Shown piece after piece: positions 22,431 to 33,075 of a stretch of DNA of 64,000 nucleotides. How positions within the stretch are numbered: the stretch's first letter is position 1; the number at the start of each line of letters is the position of its first letter. Source of the stretch: Pegoplata infirma. Lineage: Eukaryota; Arthropoda; Insecta; Diptera; Anthomyiidae. The notes under the pieces are model-generated. The model was not told where the DNA came from. It did not search any database and saw only the letters and a program-made list of their open reading frames with translations. Location: positions 104,124,778-104,188,777 of the forward strand of contig OY992536.1 of NCBI GenBank assembly GCA_963921195.1. The letters are read 5' to 3'. A program made the position numbers and the translations under genes.

Positions 22431-23159
22431 ATTTGTTCATTACGGCTATGAAAACCTACATTGATTCTAAGAAAAAATCATTAGAAGCCAATGATAGCCT
22501 TCATAGGATCTATGAAACAAATTCGTAGAAACCAGAAACCTATGAAAAAGTTCAGAGGCTTTGAAAAAAAATATTATTCAATTTTATTTTTACTTATTTT
22601 ATTATATTAATTTTATTTGTTTTTTTTATTATACCCTCAGTATAAAGTATATAAACAAATAATAACACTTAGAATCCATTTTGTTTAACATTCTGCACTA
22701 ACATTCTGAGATTGTATCTATGCTCTGTCACGAAACTTTGGGAGAAAGAGAGGGATTTTGTAGAAAACGAAATTTTTGAGTATTTGCAAAAAAACAAAAT
22801 TGCGATTGTTATAAAACAAACAATATGTTTACTTTGGTAATATTTTTCTCCTTTGGTGGCGCTGATTGCTATGGCATCGACAAAAAACACCACGGCCGTT
22901 AGGTCTTGGGTTCGAGTACTGGCCACTGCAGCAATAATTTCTGTTTATATTTTTTATGTGTCTTTTATATTTCTATATTTTTTTAATATATTTATTTAAC
23001 TATATTTTATTTATCACAACATTGTCTTGTTGTTAGTTTAAAAAAAATTGAAAGGCATATTGATTACATATTTTGCTAAAATTCATTATTCTATGAACTT
23101 TTTCTATGAATCTGAAAAAGTCTATGAATAAAATTCACAATACTAATGAATATTCATTT
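22431..23159. repeat. Decayed repeat with a tRNA-like segment
   Basis: 22431-22560 and 23085-23159 share CTATGAA/ATGAA-TTCATAG units and may be the two ends of one element. Between them, 22858-22925 contains GGTGGCGCTGATTGCTATGG and GGGTTCGAGTACTGG, resembling pol III A and B boxes of a tRNA-derived SINE or tRNA pseudogene. No cloverleaf acceptor stem can be formed. Confidence 0.35.
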
Positions 23160-23290
23160 TGTATGGCGCACCCGGAATATGGGGAATTTTAAACCAAAGG
23201 TCCCGCTACAGAAAAATTCTAGAGAAAAACATAATAGAAATTAAGAAAATTTTGTTGTTTTTTTAATTTTTGAAAAACTAGGCTGAGTGA
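23160..23290. repeat. Solo end of the GAGGCATTCC foldback family
   Basis: AAAGGTCCCGCTACAGAAAAA and TTTTTGAAAAACTAGGCT match the first 120 bp of the foldbacks at 49461 and 54097, with changes at the tip. No second arm follows, so this is a truncated copy. 23291-23640 shows nothing recognised. Confidence 0.6.
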
Positions 23291-23639
23291 TATCCAGCAA
23301 AAATAAATCGAGATTTTCGCGACACAGCATCTTTTTATAGCACACCGAAGAGCGCTCTTGAGGATGCAGTAAAAGTAAGGGGGAAAAATTAAAATTTTTT
23401 GTTAAGATTTTTTATATAAACCTTAAACTATTAAATTATATTTTGATAAAATTTCACTCATGCCTTCCTTTTAAATATATTTAACACTTTCTGAATGAAA
23501 AACCATAAGTTTTGGACAAAGACACATGATTTGACTGCATCATTATTGCGCATTAATCAGCGCTGCAAAGAGTGCTTCAATCATAACACATTTTGAATGA
23601 AAAAAAAATTGAGTACACCATTTCCACTTTAGTTTCAGA

Positions 23640-23760
23640 AAATATAAATTATATTACAAAAAATGTCCAATCATATTTTAGAATATCCAATTATATTTAA
23701 AAATGTTCAATTATATTTCAAAAATTTCCAATATTATTGAACATTATTGAACATTATAAT
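23640..23760. repeat. CAATTATATTT short tandem repeat
   Basis: Five or so diverged units of about 23 bp (AAAATGTTCAATTATATTTC). The hAT at 23761 inserted at its right edge, and the sequence resumes at 25067 with TATAATTGAACATTATTG. Confidence 0.7.
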
Positions 23761-23944
23761 TAGGGCTGTCAAACGGGATTGGTTTCTTGAAATCCCGGGA
23801 TTCGGGATTTGAAAATCGAAATCCCGGGATCCCGGGATTTTTCGGGATCACGGGATTTTTTGGGATTCCGGGATTTTTTGGGATTAAATTTCTTCGATTA
23901 TAAAAGTAAAAAATAGACGCTTTATGTTTCAATTTTATTGTGAA

Positions 23945-24060
23945 TATTAAGGGGGCTACTGTGGGTTAGTTGGTAGCGTGCTAGCCTATTAAGCGGGGAG
24001 TTGTGGGTTTGATTCCCACGAAAACCCTTGGGTAGATTTCCCTACAACGAAATTATTAAA
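23945..24060 (+). mobile_element. tRNA-derived SINE, copy 1
   Basis: GTGGGTTAGTTGGTAGCGTG and GTGGGTTTGATTCCCAC look like degenerate pol III A and B boxes about 35 bp apart. Related copies lie at 30119-30260 and 40401-40531. The acceptor stem does not pair, so this is not a functional tRNA gene. Confidence 0.65.
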
Positions 24061-24107
24061 AAAATTATTTCTAATTAGTCTAATTGTTATTTAAAGGCAA
24101 TTAACAA

Positions 24108-24258
24108 ATTAAATATACGCCACTTATGCAGTTTTCAAGTAGGTAATTATTATTATTAAATATTTAGCAATGAACTAAAAAAGCCTTGAGGGATTTGTTA
24201 TGGAAAATTACAACTTTTATTTGCTTTTGGTTTCATCCCATTCCGATTTTAGTTGTTG
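24108..24258 (+). repeat. Dispersed repeat shared with 32.6 kb
   Basis: TACGCCACTTATGCAGTTTTC, ATTATTATTATTAAA and TTTTGGTTTCATCCCATTCC match 32578-32708 in the same order. Its inverse (GGAATGGGATGAAACCAAAA) lies at 32217-32237. Identity unknown. Confidence 0.7.
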
Positions 24259-24344
24259 CACTGTATAATTTTAAAACTAATTTAAAGAAAATTTAAAATA
24301 ATAAAAACATTTAAAGGTGAAAAGTAATAATATAATACATTAGA

Positions 24345-24850
24345 CTTGCATTTTTTGCATAAAAAAGTTTTTCTTCCAATTTTGAACGTCCGGGAAAATT
24401 TTAATTCTCCTACGCCTAAAACTTATGTGGTAAAATTTGAGGCAAATCGAATTAAATTTACCCGTGGCGCCTTTTGGTTTTTTAGAAAATTTTCGCCAAA
24501 ACCTGCAAACTTTGGTCAAAGGGCTCCGTGACTGTGCTTAATGGTTAGTGCGTTGGGCTATCCCAGGAAAATTTTCTGTTCCAAATAATCGGTTCCCGAA
24601 CGCATCATATTACCCTGCAACCGATTCCACTTAACGTTCCAGAATCAATGATTTTTGTTTGAAATTGTCCGGAAAGCAATAGATTTTTAGAGCAAGTAGT
24701 TTTTTTGAAAAATAATTTTACATAGAAAATTTTGTTGTGATTACCATAGAATTTATTTAAGAAACTATTGTAGTAGGAATAGGTTCCAAAAAATTTTCCT
24801 GGGTATTATTCAGCAAACCTGGGTAGAATTCTCTGCCAAATTCGTGGCCA
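24345..24850 (+). repeat. Dispersed repeat with a tRNA-like head
   Basis: 24525-24590 has GTGCTTAATGGTTAGTGCG, an A-box-like segment. GAACGCATCATATTACCCTG, TTCCAGAATCAATGATTTTT, TTAGAGCAAGTAGTTTTTTTG and GATTACCATAGAATTTATTT follow. The same series occurs inverted at 45740-45551 and 37876-37820, where it is split by a 7.7-kb insertion. Upstream, GTCCGGGAAAATTTT (24389) recurs near 57760. Probably an old SINE-like or composite repeat. Confidence 0.55.
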
Positions 24851-25097
24851 GTTACGTTGAAAATTAAAAAAAAAAGTTTTAGTTTTAATTTGTTTATGTA
24901 AATGTAACAATAATTGAGCAAAAAAAAAATTAAAAATAAATTTTTATACATTTTTAATAATTCAAAAATCCCGGGATTTGAGCTTACAAATCCCGGGATT
25001 CGGGATTCATTTTATAACGAAAATCCCGGGATTTCGGGATTCGGGATTTCGGGATTGACAGCCCTAATTATAATATAATTGAACATTATTGAACATT

Positions 25098-25250
25098 GTT
25101 TCGCTAAATCTTAGTTTTTACACTAATTCAGATTTAACAAAAGATAGATCCCATCGGTCCATGTTTGAACTTGGAACCCATTTTCCGGGAAACTCCGGTG
25201 TAGGGTATTATATGGCCGGTCTTGACCGACTATAACTTTCTTACTTGTTT
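25098..25250 (+). mobile_element. HINE subfamily A, 3' fragment
   Basis: GGTCCATGTTTGAACTTGG, AACTCCGGTGTAGGGTATTA, the hairpin CCGGTC-TT-GACCGA and CTTACTTGTTTTT match the last 150 bp of the complete element at 31138-31975. It directly abuts the 5' end of another HINE. Confidence 0.85.
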
Positions 25251-25890
25251 TTATTCCCTCCAACTACTGTATGGGGGTGTACTCACTTTGTCATTCCGTG
25301 TGTAACGCATCAAAATATCGGTCTAGGACCCCATTAAGTATATATTTATGATCAGTGATCGATTCTAAGACATTCTAGCGATGTCAGTCTGTAGTTAACA
25401 CGATACATTCCAAAATAAAAGAGCTAGACTCCCGACATTTGGCACGAATATGTCTTATGTTCCTAGGCAGGTTAAGTTCGTCAACGAGCAAAATCGGACC
25501 AGGGGGAAAAAAGTTCCCCCTTGAACTAAACTAAACCAACCTCTGAAAAATACTATTTTTATAAATGATTTTTTGTGTATTTGAATAACAAATGCAACAT
25601 TTTTATGCAACAAGAAGCTCAAAGTCCTTCATTTGGACCCAGACAATTAGAAAATGCCGTTTTTTTTGGTCCGACCCCCCCCCCTTTTTATGGGCGTGGA
25701 ATATTTTTTTTTTAAATAATGATAAACTTGTATTTCTTTTGTGTAAAAAGCATAAGAATGAATTTTTAAACACAAAGGAAATTTGCCCCCCCCCCCTAAA
25801 AAAAACGCTCCTGCTTTTTTTTTTTATTTTTTTGTATGTTCGATGGTATAAAAGATTCGGCCCAGCCGATTTTAACACTCTTACTTGTTT
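25251..25890 (+). mobile_element. HINE subfamily B, nearly complete
   Basis: The 5' end ATTCCCTCCAACTACTGTAT is followed by TTGTCATTCCGTGTGTAACG, GGTCTAGGACCCCATTAAG and a reduced GTCTGT segment instead of a GTCY array. The 3' end has the stem-loop TCGGC-CCA-GCCGA and ACTCTTACTTGTTTT. C-runs (25675-25685 and 25787-25796) interrupt it. The frames at 25592-25969 are not genes. A few AT-rich bases of unknown origin follow to 26059. Confidence 0.8.
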
Positions 25891-26525
25891 TAAATCTGAA
25901 TGGATTGCGGAAAATCCTACAAATTGGCTACGAGTTTTTATAAATCCCCTAGAAGGGGTTAGAGATTAGGTATACATTTCGCTCACTTAAATAGAAATTT
26001 TTACATTTGAAGAGAAATAAAATCTTTTAAAAATTTTTAACTTTATTTTGTTTTGCTCCATTAAACTGTGCAACAAATTTTGGGTCATCGCATTGAGCCT
26101 AAATGCCTTCAACGCCATATGAAAGTAGACCATCAAGTGGACAAAATCACTAAAGGGTTTTGCAAAGTCAGTTCGGATTTCTTTTTTATAGCCCACTGAA
26201 GTTTTGAAATTTTTGTCAAAGGCGTTTGGAAAACGTTAAAAATACTATAATAAAAACACATCTGAGCTTCAAAATATGATCTGATGTCTTCACTGAAATT
26301 TTAGGGCGATTCTTTTCTTAAAACATTTTAACCCTCTAACTGCCATCTTAAGGGGTCATTTTAGTCCTTTTTCAAAAAATAAACTCAGAAGTTTAATAAA
26401 ACGTCCATTTAGATTGTTAAAATGTTCTAAAAATATTTTCCTCATAAAATTTTCCTTGGGGTTGTCAAATGTTAAAAGTTTGTGCGACATGCGCAAAGTG
26501 CTCAAAAAGGGTCAATTATAAATAA

Positions 26526-27465
26526 CACAGGCACACAAAATAAAAAAAGTGTGCAGACCCAGAGGGTAGACCCAGTTAGTTCTAGGTTTTTGGGGTCGCT
26601 GAATCCGAATATGCCCATAAAAATTCATTTCAATTGCCAGTTTTTCCCCTACCGCCCCCCTATAACCCCCCGGAGGATTGACTTTTAATTCTCATACAAA
26701 CTTAAAATGAATGTGTACTTTTATGTTTTTTTGGCAGCTAAACCCTAAAATGACAACAAAAAATTATGTGACCCTTCCCTTAACCCCTAGCACGCTCTTA
26801 CAACCCCCTGAAAGGGGATGAATTTTGAGTGTTCATAAAAAAATCAAGATGAATATGGATTTCTATGTTTTTTGGGCCGCTAAAACCGAATATGACTACA
26901 AAAAATGTATGATACCCCTCCCTCCCTCCCTAGCACCCATTACTACGCCCTATAGGGGATTTAATTTTGAAATTTACCTTCATAATTATTTTAGTCTACA
27001 TCCTAAGTTTTATTGAAAATTTCAAAATAAAATCACCTATAGGGCGTGGAAATGTGTACTAGGAAGAGAGGGAGGGGCATTATAAATTTTTTGAGTTCAT
27101 ATTTGGTTTTAGTGACCCAAAAAACGTAGAAATCCGTATGCATCTTGATTTTTTATGAACACTCAAAATTTATCCCCTTTCAGGGGGTTGTCAGAGCGTG
27201 ATAGGGGTTGAGGGAAGGGTCACATTATTTTTTTGTTATCATTTTAGGGTTTAACTGCCAAAAGAACATAAAAGTACACATTAATTTTAAGTTTGTATGG
27301 CAGTTAAAAGTCAATCCTCCGGGGGGTTATAGGGGGCGGTAGGGGAAAAACTGGCAATTGAAATGATTTTTTATGGGCATATTCGGATTCAGCGACCCCA
27401 AAAACTTAGAACTAACTGGGTCTACCCTCTGGGTCTGGACACTTTTTTTATTTTGTGTGCCTGTG
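26526..27465. mobile_element. 940-bp foldback MITE, PIF/Harbinger-like
   Basis: The whole element is one inverted repeat centred near 27005, starting CACAGGCACACAAAATAAAA and ending in its complement. Landmarks CAGAGGGTAGACCCAGTTAG and CCCCTATAACCCCC are mirrored. TAA flanks it (26523-26525 and 27466-27468), and the right arm of the surrounding inverted duplication shows the empty site with a single TAA. A 3-bp TWA target fits PIF/Harbinger. No ORF of note. Confidence 0.88.
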
Positions 27466-27497
27466 TAATCAATGTTTGTTATTTTTTTACCAAAGGA

Positions 27498-27729
27498 CCC
27501 AGCAAAAACTTGGTAATTGGTACCCCTTCCTGTCTCGCTTACGTGGTAATGGCTTTGAATACTGCTAATTACCATTAGCATTACATTGCGCCAAAAAAGG
27601 CAAAATGTGGTTACCTCCAATGACATCACCATGTTAAAGTAATTTACATTGAAATTGGGAGGTAACTAGTTACTCATATTTTCGCTAACCCCTTAAGTTA
27701 ATTACTTGGTAGGCGAAGTTTTTTCTGGG
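27498..27729. mobile_element. 232-bp MITE with CCCAG ends and a GA duplication
   Basis: The ends CCCAGCAAAAACTTGGTAA and AAGTTTTTTCTGGG are inverted. GA flanks both sides (27496-27497 and 27730-27731). The opposite arm (about 29455) shows the uninterrupted target. The terminal CCCAG-AAAA and 2-bp TSD match the elements at 10807-15157 and 55209-58134. The interior contains GCGCCAAAAAAGGCAAAATG, which recurs inverted near 32155. Confidence 0.8.
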
Positions 27730-28067
27730 GAGTGTTAAAAAATATCGACAAAAAACAGTGCAAATATACTTTTGAGCTAAAAATGATATTCTGATGTGTT
27801 TTATAAAATTTTGTGATGATTCTTTTCTTTGACCAAATTAACCCTCTAGCTCCCGTTTTAAAGGGTCATATTTGTCCTTTTTTTTAAAGAAATACAAAAA
27901 AGTCTATAAAAAAGCAGTTAGAGGGTTAAAATGTTTTACAAATATTTTCTGCATAAAATTTTACAAGGACACGTCTAAGACAGAAAGTTCGTCCAGCATA
28001 TAGAAAATGCTTAAAAATTTTAAAGTATTAAAATTTTTTTTTATATTTTTTTTTGGGCCGAAATAAA

Positions 28068-28525
28068 AAAAAAACAAGTAGCAATACCCTCCACGATGTA
28101 AAAAAGTTTATTTGCAAAAAAAAATTCGCGAAAAAAAATGTTGGTAAAAAATATTCGACGAAAATGTTTTTTTGTTTTTTTTTTAATATGTTTGTACTTG
28201 TTTAAATACCATTCGGTGATCAATTCTGTTCCCATGTGTCAAGCAGCAGCCGAATTAAAGCATTTTGTGTTTTTAGGTTATGTTGAATGTACCACAATTT
28301 TCGAGGTGTTCTTACATTTCCGTTTATAACTTTTGAACCGCTGAACCGATTTTGCTCAAGTGCAATACCAAACTACTTAGAGCAACAACAAGTAAATATG
28401 CTAAGTCTTATTGTTAGTTATATCTATTTAATACTTTGGCCGTGATCACCATTTCCACAGACGGACAGGCATCGCTTGAATGCCTTAAAATCGATCACTG
28501 ATCAATAATAAGTATATATGGGGGT
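28068..28525 (-). mobile_element. HINE, minus strand, 5'-truncated
   Basis: AAAAACAAGTAGCAATACCC at the left is the 3' end, lacking about 30 bp of the hairpin region seen in the opposite arm. ACAGACGGACAGGCATCGCT, AAAATCGATCACTGATCA and AAGTATATATGGGG are the conserved block read backwards. The 5' TATACCC end is missing. 28526-28880 is loop sequence with no recognised content. Confidence 0.7.
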
Positions 28526-28884
28526 TTTCGTGTCACCTGACACAACTTTTGATCCCGATCTACTATCCTATTGGAAGTAGTGCAGACACAATTTTTCAAC
28601 GAGATCGGTCAAGGACTCTTTGAGTTAGAGGGGGTCGTTAAGTGTATTAAGTGTATTACAAAAAAAAAAAAAAAATTATATTTTGGCCAAAGAGGTGTTT
28701 ATTCTCATCCATGTAACTTCTTACCAATTGTTTTTAGCAAAATGTGTCCCAAATAGTTTAGATAGGTATTTGTTCAATCTTGCGAAAAAAAATATAAAAA
28801 AATAAAAAAAAATTTTGATATTTTTTTTTAAAACTTTTTTGACTTTTTTGTCAAATCGTACCCTTTTTTGACTCAAAAGAAAGC

Positions 28885-29152
28885 TTAGGTATTTTCCTCA
28901 CTTACTTCTTCTTCGTTCTCAAATATATTTTTGCTCCACCAACAAATTTCCGCTAAAACGGCACACGCGACTTTTTCCCAAGATATCTGAAATGGTAATT
29001 CGTCGAATTTTTTTTTTATCAAAAAATTTTTTTTTGCGGCTTTTTTTTTTTTTAATTTTTGTTTCGTTTTTATTTTTGCAAATAGACTTTTGTACATCGT
29101 GGAGGGTATTAATACATTCGACAAAGTCAAATTTAACTTTGTTACTTGTTTT
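28885..29152 (+). mobile_element. HINE 3' end, plus strand
   Basis: ACATCGTGGAGGGTATTAAT, the hairpin TTCGAC-AAA-GTCAAA and TTTGTTACTTGTTTTT form the 3' terminus. It is the inverted partner of 28068-28150 in the large palindrome. Confidence 0.75.
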
Positions 29153-30118
29153 TTTTTATGTTTCGGCCCAAAAAAAATATAAAAAAAATTTGACTACTAT
29201 ACAATTTTTAAGCATTTTCTATATGCTGGACGAACTTTCTGTCTTAGACGTGCCCTAGTAAAATTTGATGCAGAAAATATTTTTAAAACATTTTAACCCT
29301 TTAACTGCCTTTTTTTATAGACTTTTTTGTATTTCTTTTAAAAAAGGACAAAAATTACCCTTTAAAACGGTAGCTAGAGGGTTAATTTGGTCAAAGAAAA
29401 GAATCATCATAAAATTTTATAAAACACTGTTTTTTGTCGATATTTTTTCACACTGCTTTGGTAGAAAAAAACAACAAACATTGATTATTTATACTTGACC
29501 CTTTTTAAGCATTTTGCGCATGTCGCATAAACTTGGAACATTTCACAACCCTCTAAATGGACGTTTTATTAGACTTCTGAGTTTAGTTTCTGAAAAGGAC
29601 TAAAATGACCCCTTAAAATGGCAGCTAGAGGGTTAAAATGTTCTAAGAAAAGAACCGCCATAAAATTTTACTGAAGACATCAAATCATATTTTGAAGCTC
29701 AGATATGTTCTTATTATAGTATTTTTGACTGACTTTGCAAAACCCTTTGGTGATTTTGTCCATTTGATGGTCTACTTTCATATGGCGTTGAAGCCATTGA
29801 GGCTCATTTTTCTTGTTGCACAGTGTTATACTTCTAACAATAAGTTTAATTTTTGAAAAAGCACTAAAATGATCCATTAAAATGACAGTTAAAGATTTAT
29901 TTTTTTTTAGAAAAAAACTGTCACACAATTTCGCTAAAGACATCAAACCACAATTTTAAGCTCATATGCGCATTTATTATATATTTTTTTTTTACGTTTT
30001 CCGAATGCTTGTGAAAAAAATAAAATCTTCTGAGAGCCGCAAAATAAAAATTCGCACTAACTTTGCAAAACTCTTTGGTGATTTTGTTTATTTGATAGTC
30101 TACTTTAATTTGGCATTG

Positions 30119-30260
30119 TTCTCTAACCGAGAAGTAGTAACAGTGACTTTCGTCTCGTTGCACCGCGTTGTAGCGAAACAGACCAAGGCCTCTGGTGGGA
30201 ATCGAACCCCAAACTAATCTCTCGTAGGCTAGCACTTTACCAACTAGCCTACTAGGATGT
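30119..30260 (-). mobile_element. tRNA-derived SINE, copy 2
   Basis: On the minus strand, GGCTAGTTGGTAAAGTGC (A-box-like) and GGGGTTCGATTCCCACC (good B box) are followed by a tail with CTTGGTCTGTTTCGCTACAA and CGAGACGAAAGTCACTG, ending CTCGGTTAGAG. This is the best preserved of the three copies and serves as the family reference. Confidence 0.75.
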
Positions 30261-31137
30261 CTTAAATCTGTTTAATAATATTTGAGCTTAAATTGAAACC
30301 ACAAAATTATTTAAATTTAAATTTCTGTGTGTGAAAAAAAAAACACTTTTCCAGAATTATTAGAACGGATAGAAAAATATTGGAAAGAAAATGAGTTGAT
30401 TAAAATTGAAGTAAAACAACCACAATATATGGTTGTCACAACTTAAAAAATTTGTATCTAAAAACTTTATAAAGGATAAAAAAAATTCTTAAAGAAAAAA
30501 ATTAACGGGTTGCAGATTAATAAAGATTTTTATAAAGTATATGACGTCAAGGTAATTCTATCCCATAATGCATTAGCCAAAGTAACAAAACTCGCTTAAA
30601 TATTTAGCTTAAAGTTAGTAACTAAAACAAGAGCTGCCATTACTACATGTTTTAGGAAATAGAAAAAATATCGGATGTTAACATCTTTCTCATCACCATC
30701 ACCGGCGAACATCATCATCATTATCATTGTGAGCAGCAGAAGCAGCAGCAACATTATGATGTTGTTGACAAACCAAAATTTTTTTACATCTACCTACTGT
30801 TACTTTTAGTTTTTCATATTTTAACGCTGAATTTTTTTGTTGTTTTGTTGTTGTGTGAATTTCCTGCATATGGACGACGAATGAATGAATAGATGGATGG
30901 ATGAAAGTTTGGTTGAAAAAATGGTTGGATGGATGGATTAACATTCATACCCCAACCACACAAATATTGTACGCAATGAATTTGAAATTGTATAGAGTAG
31001 TTGTTGCTAAAGCTTTACATGCCTACACATTAGAATGGTAATTTTTTCGTATCGGAAAAAAGTTTTTCTTTCGATTATGAAGATACCATAAAATTTTTAT
31101 TCTCCAAGGTCTAAAACTTAGAAAATTGTTTTCTTTT
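30261..31137. other. Mostly non-repetitive stretch with microsatellites
   Basis: Contains ATC/CAT runs (30688-30728), GCAGCAGAAGCAGCAGCA (30734) and GGAT runs (30893-30938). No coding frame with a recognisable domain. CCAAGGTCTAAAACTTAGAAA (31106) matches the dispersed repeat at 24.4 kb, so the last 100 bp is repeat. Confidence 0.5.
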
Positions 31138-31975
31138 TATACCCTACACCACACTGTGGTACAGGGTATAATGAGTTCGTGCTGATGTTTGTAACTACCC
31201 GAAATATTGGTCCTAGACCCACTTTTAAGTATACCGATCGAATTAGAATCACTTTTTGAGTCGATTTAGCGATGTCCGTCCGTCCGTCCGTCCGTCCGTC
31301 TGTCTGTCCATGTAAACGGTGTAAACACGATACAGGTCGCAATTCTCGATCAATTGACTTGAAATTTAAAACTTAAGCCTCTTTTGGCCCAAGGACGAAG
31401 CCTATTGAAATTGGAAAAAATCGGTCCATATTTAGACCTAGCCCCTATACAAAGGTCCTCTTTAGTTTTGGCTCAAATGACTCTAATAGTCGCATTTTAA
31501 TAGGTATCTTTTCAAAATTTGGCAGGAATTAATGTTTTATACACACAAATCACCATTCCGAATTTTAAAGAAATCGAACCAGTTCTTCTAGTAGCCCCCA
31601 TACAAACCACCTTCCCGATTTTCACATAAATCTCTCAATTTTCATGAAAATAGAAAATATTTAATTAAAATTCTGTTTGTGTATGTTAAACGCGTACTTT
31701 AATAACCTTATCAAATCTAATTATCATCGGATCATTTTGGACTTAGGTCCCATGTGGAAATTTCGCCCGATATTCAGTTGAAGCGATTTATTGTCAACAA
31801 AAAGAAGCCTATTCCACTCAAATTTGATTAGTGATTGCTTTTTACACTTATTAAAGATTTGACAAAATATAGATCTAATCAGTCCATGTTTGAACTTGGG
31901 ACCCATGGTCCGGGAAACTCTGGTGTAGGGTATTATATGGTCGGTCTTGACCGACTATAATTTTCTTACTTGTTT
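31138..31975 (+). mobile_element. HINE subfamily A, complete
   Basis: The 5' end ATACCCTACACCACACTGTG can pair with TACAGGGTATA. Conserved blocks GAAATATTGGTCCTAGACCC and TTTAGCGATGTCCGTCCGTC follow, with a (GTCY)n run at 31267-31310. The 3' end has GGTGTAGGGTATTATATGG, the perfect hairpin GTCGGTC-TT-GACCGAC and TCTTACTTGTTT. At 838 bp it is the best full-length example here. It has no ORF and would depend on a Helentron partner. Confidence 0.88.
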
Positions 31976-32767
31976 AAAATACTTGATATTCCAAAACGCA
32001 AAAATATTGCTAACAAAAAATTTTTTGTCCGGGACTACATTTTGTTCGAGACTTGGTTAAAATTGGAAAAATTCGGGATAAGTTTTTTTTGAGATAGTTC
32101 AGTGATATGTCCAATTATCATCTGTCACGTGTAAGTAAGTAACCACATTTTGCCTTTTTGGGCGTAAAGTAATGCTAATGTTAACACAGTGATAAAAAAT
32201 CAAACTTAACGAATCGGAATGGGATGAAACCAAAAGCAAATGAAAGTTCACATTTTACATAACACAACGCTAAAGGCGGTTTTTTAATTCAGCGCTAGAT
32301 TATTTTTTACACGCGTTTAAAATTGAAGATTTTAAAGCATTTAAAGTTTTTGTGTACTAACAATAAATATGACCTACTTTAGGGGCCCCTGGTGGTGACC
32401 TTATTGGACATGTGGGGTTCAGCTTCCAAACTTAAGTTCAAAATAACGTTAGCTATAACTGGAATAAATTTCGCTACAATCGGTTCCGTTCCTACTTACT
32501 GAATTGCCAAGTTATTAAAAATAATTCACTGTGCACCGTTGCGTATGGTTGTTAATTAAAGGCAATATCAAAATTAATCATACGCCTTATACAGTTTTCA
32601 AACAATTATTTTTATTATTAAAGTTCACAAACTGCGTGTAAAAAAAATATCTGGAATATTTCTACTTTCATTCGGTTTTGGTTTCATTCCATTCCGATAT
32701 TGGTTGATAACAGACATTAAGAGGTAAGCGAAAAGGGAATAAGTACCCATTACCAAAGTTTTTGCTG
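31976..32767. repeat. Old dispersed repeats, partly inverted
   Basis: 31980-32050 (ATTCCAAAACGCAAAAATATTG, TTTGTCCGGGACT) matches 57730-57780. 32200-32290 and 32630-32708 form an inverted pair (GGAATGGGATGAAACC and GGTTTCATTCCATTCC). 32150-32170 matches the MITE interior at 27590. No gene recognised. Confidence 0.6.
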
Positions 32768-33075
32768 GGAACCTTACAGGTTTGCCTCCAGAAACTTGCA
32801 AGCAAAGAGGAGAGATTTCGACGGTGGTTGCTATAATTACCGGACACTGTCCTATAGGGAATCATGCAGGATGAAGTTGCATGGACGAAGAGGAGTTGGA
32901 AACTATCCAACACTTCATCTGCAGTTGCCCGGCACTTTTTGGTCAGGGACTTGCTTAACTGGGATCCAGGGACTAGGACGATCTTTTTGCTTTTTCGGAG
33001 GTCAAAATTCAATATTTTAGGACTTTCATAAGAAGCTCAAATTGGTTTAACGACAGGGAACCCTAACCTTATTTT
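32768..33075 (+). pseudogene. LINE 3' fragment, dead
   Basis: On the plus strand the translation gives RGEISTVVAIITGHCPIG, then SCMDEEELETIQHFICSCPAL, then FRTFIRSSNWFNDRE. These match the C-terminal 100 residues of the LINE ORF at 63269-64000. About 13 residues between HA and SC are lost in a deletion that shifts the frame. Two stops (TAA after GQGLA, TAG after LGSRD) interrupt the rest. The zinc-knuckle ligands Cys, His, Cys are retained. The end GGGAACCCTAACCTTA keeps one CCTAA tail unit. The RT and RNase H parts are absent, so this is a short 5'-truncated insertion of the same LINE family. No TSD was identified, and it cannot encode a working protein. Confidence 0.9.

Larger units (their letters stand above)
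23761..25066. mobile_element. hAT-type element of CCCGGGATT repeats
   Basis: The ends TAGGGCTGTCAAACGGGATT and AATCCCGAAATCCCGA-like sequence ending GACAGCCCTA are inverted. A perfect 8-bp TSD, ATTATAAT, flanks it (23753-23760 and 25067-25074). Subterminal zones (23775-23890 and 24960-25055) consist of ATCCCGGGATT/TCGGGATT units that repeat the inner TIR. The middle holds later insertions, including a SINE and two dispersed repeats. No transposase ORF. Confidence 0.93.
26060..29830. repeat. Large inverted duplication (foldback), 3.8 kb
   Basis: The left arm runs from CTGTGCAACAAATTTTGGG (26066) to about 28150. The right arm runs from about 28990 back out to TTGTTGCACAGTG (29823). Matching inverted landmarks include ATGCCTTCAACGCCATATGA, the AACCCTCTAACTGCCAT block, CATGCGCAAA, AACCCTCTAGCTCCCG and GCTGGACGAACTTTCTG-type sequence. 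Both arms end internally in a HINE 3' terminus, and the loop is about 840 bp. Two insertions (26526-27465 and 27498-27729) exist only in the left arm. The structure is either a foldback transposon or an inverted duplication of a segment that already held a HINE end. 29831-30118 is a diverged continuation. Confidence 0.85.

Noticed and set aside
23945..24060. tRNA gene
   Set aside because: A- and B-box-like segments are present, but the acceptor stem and anticodon arm do not pair. Multiple copies with a common tail indicate a SINE.
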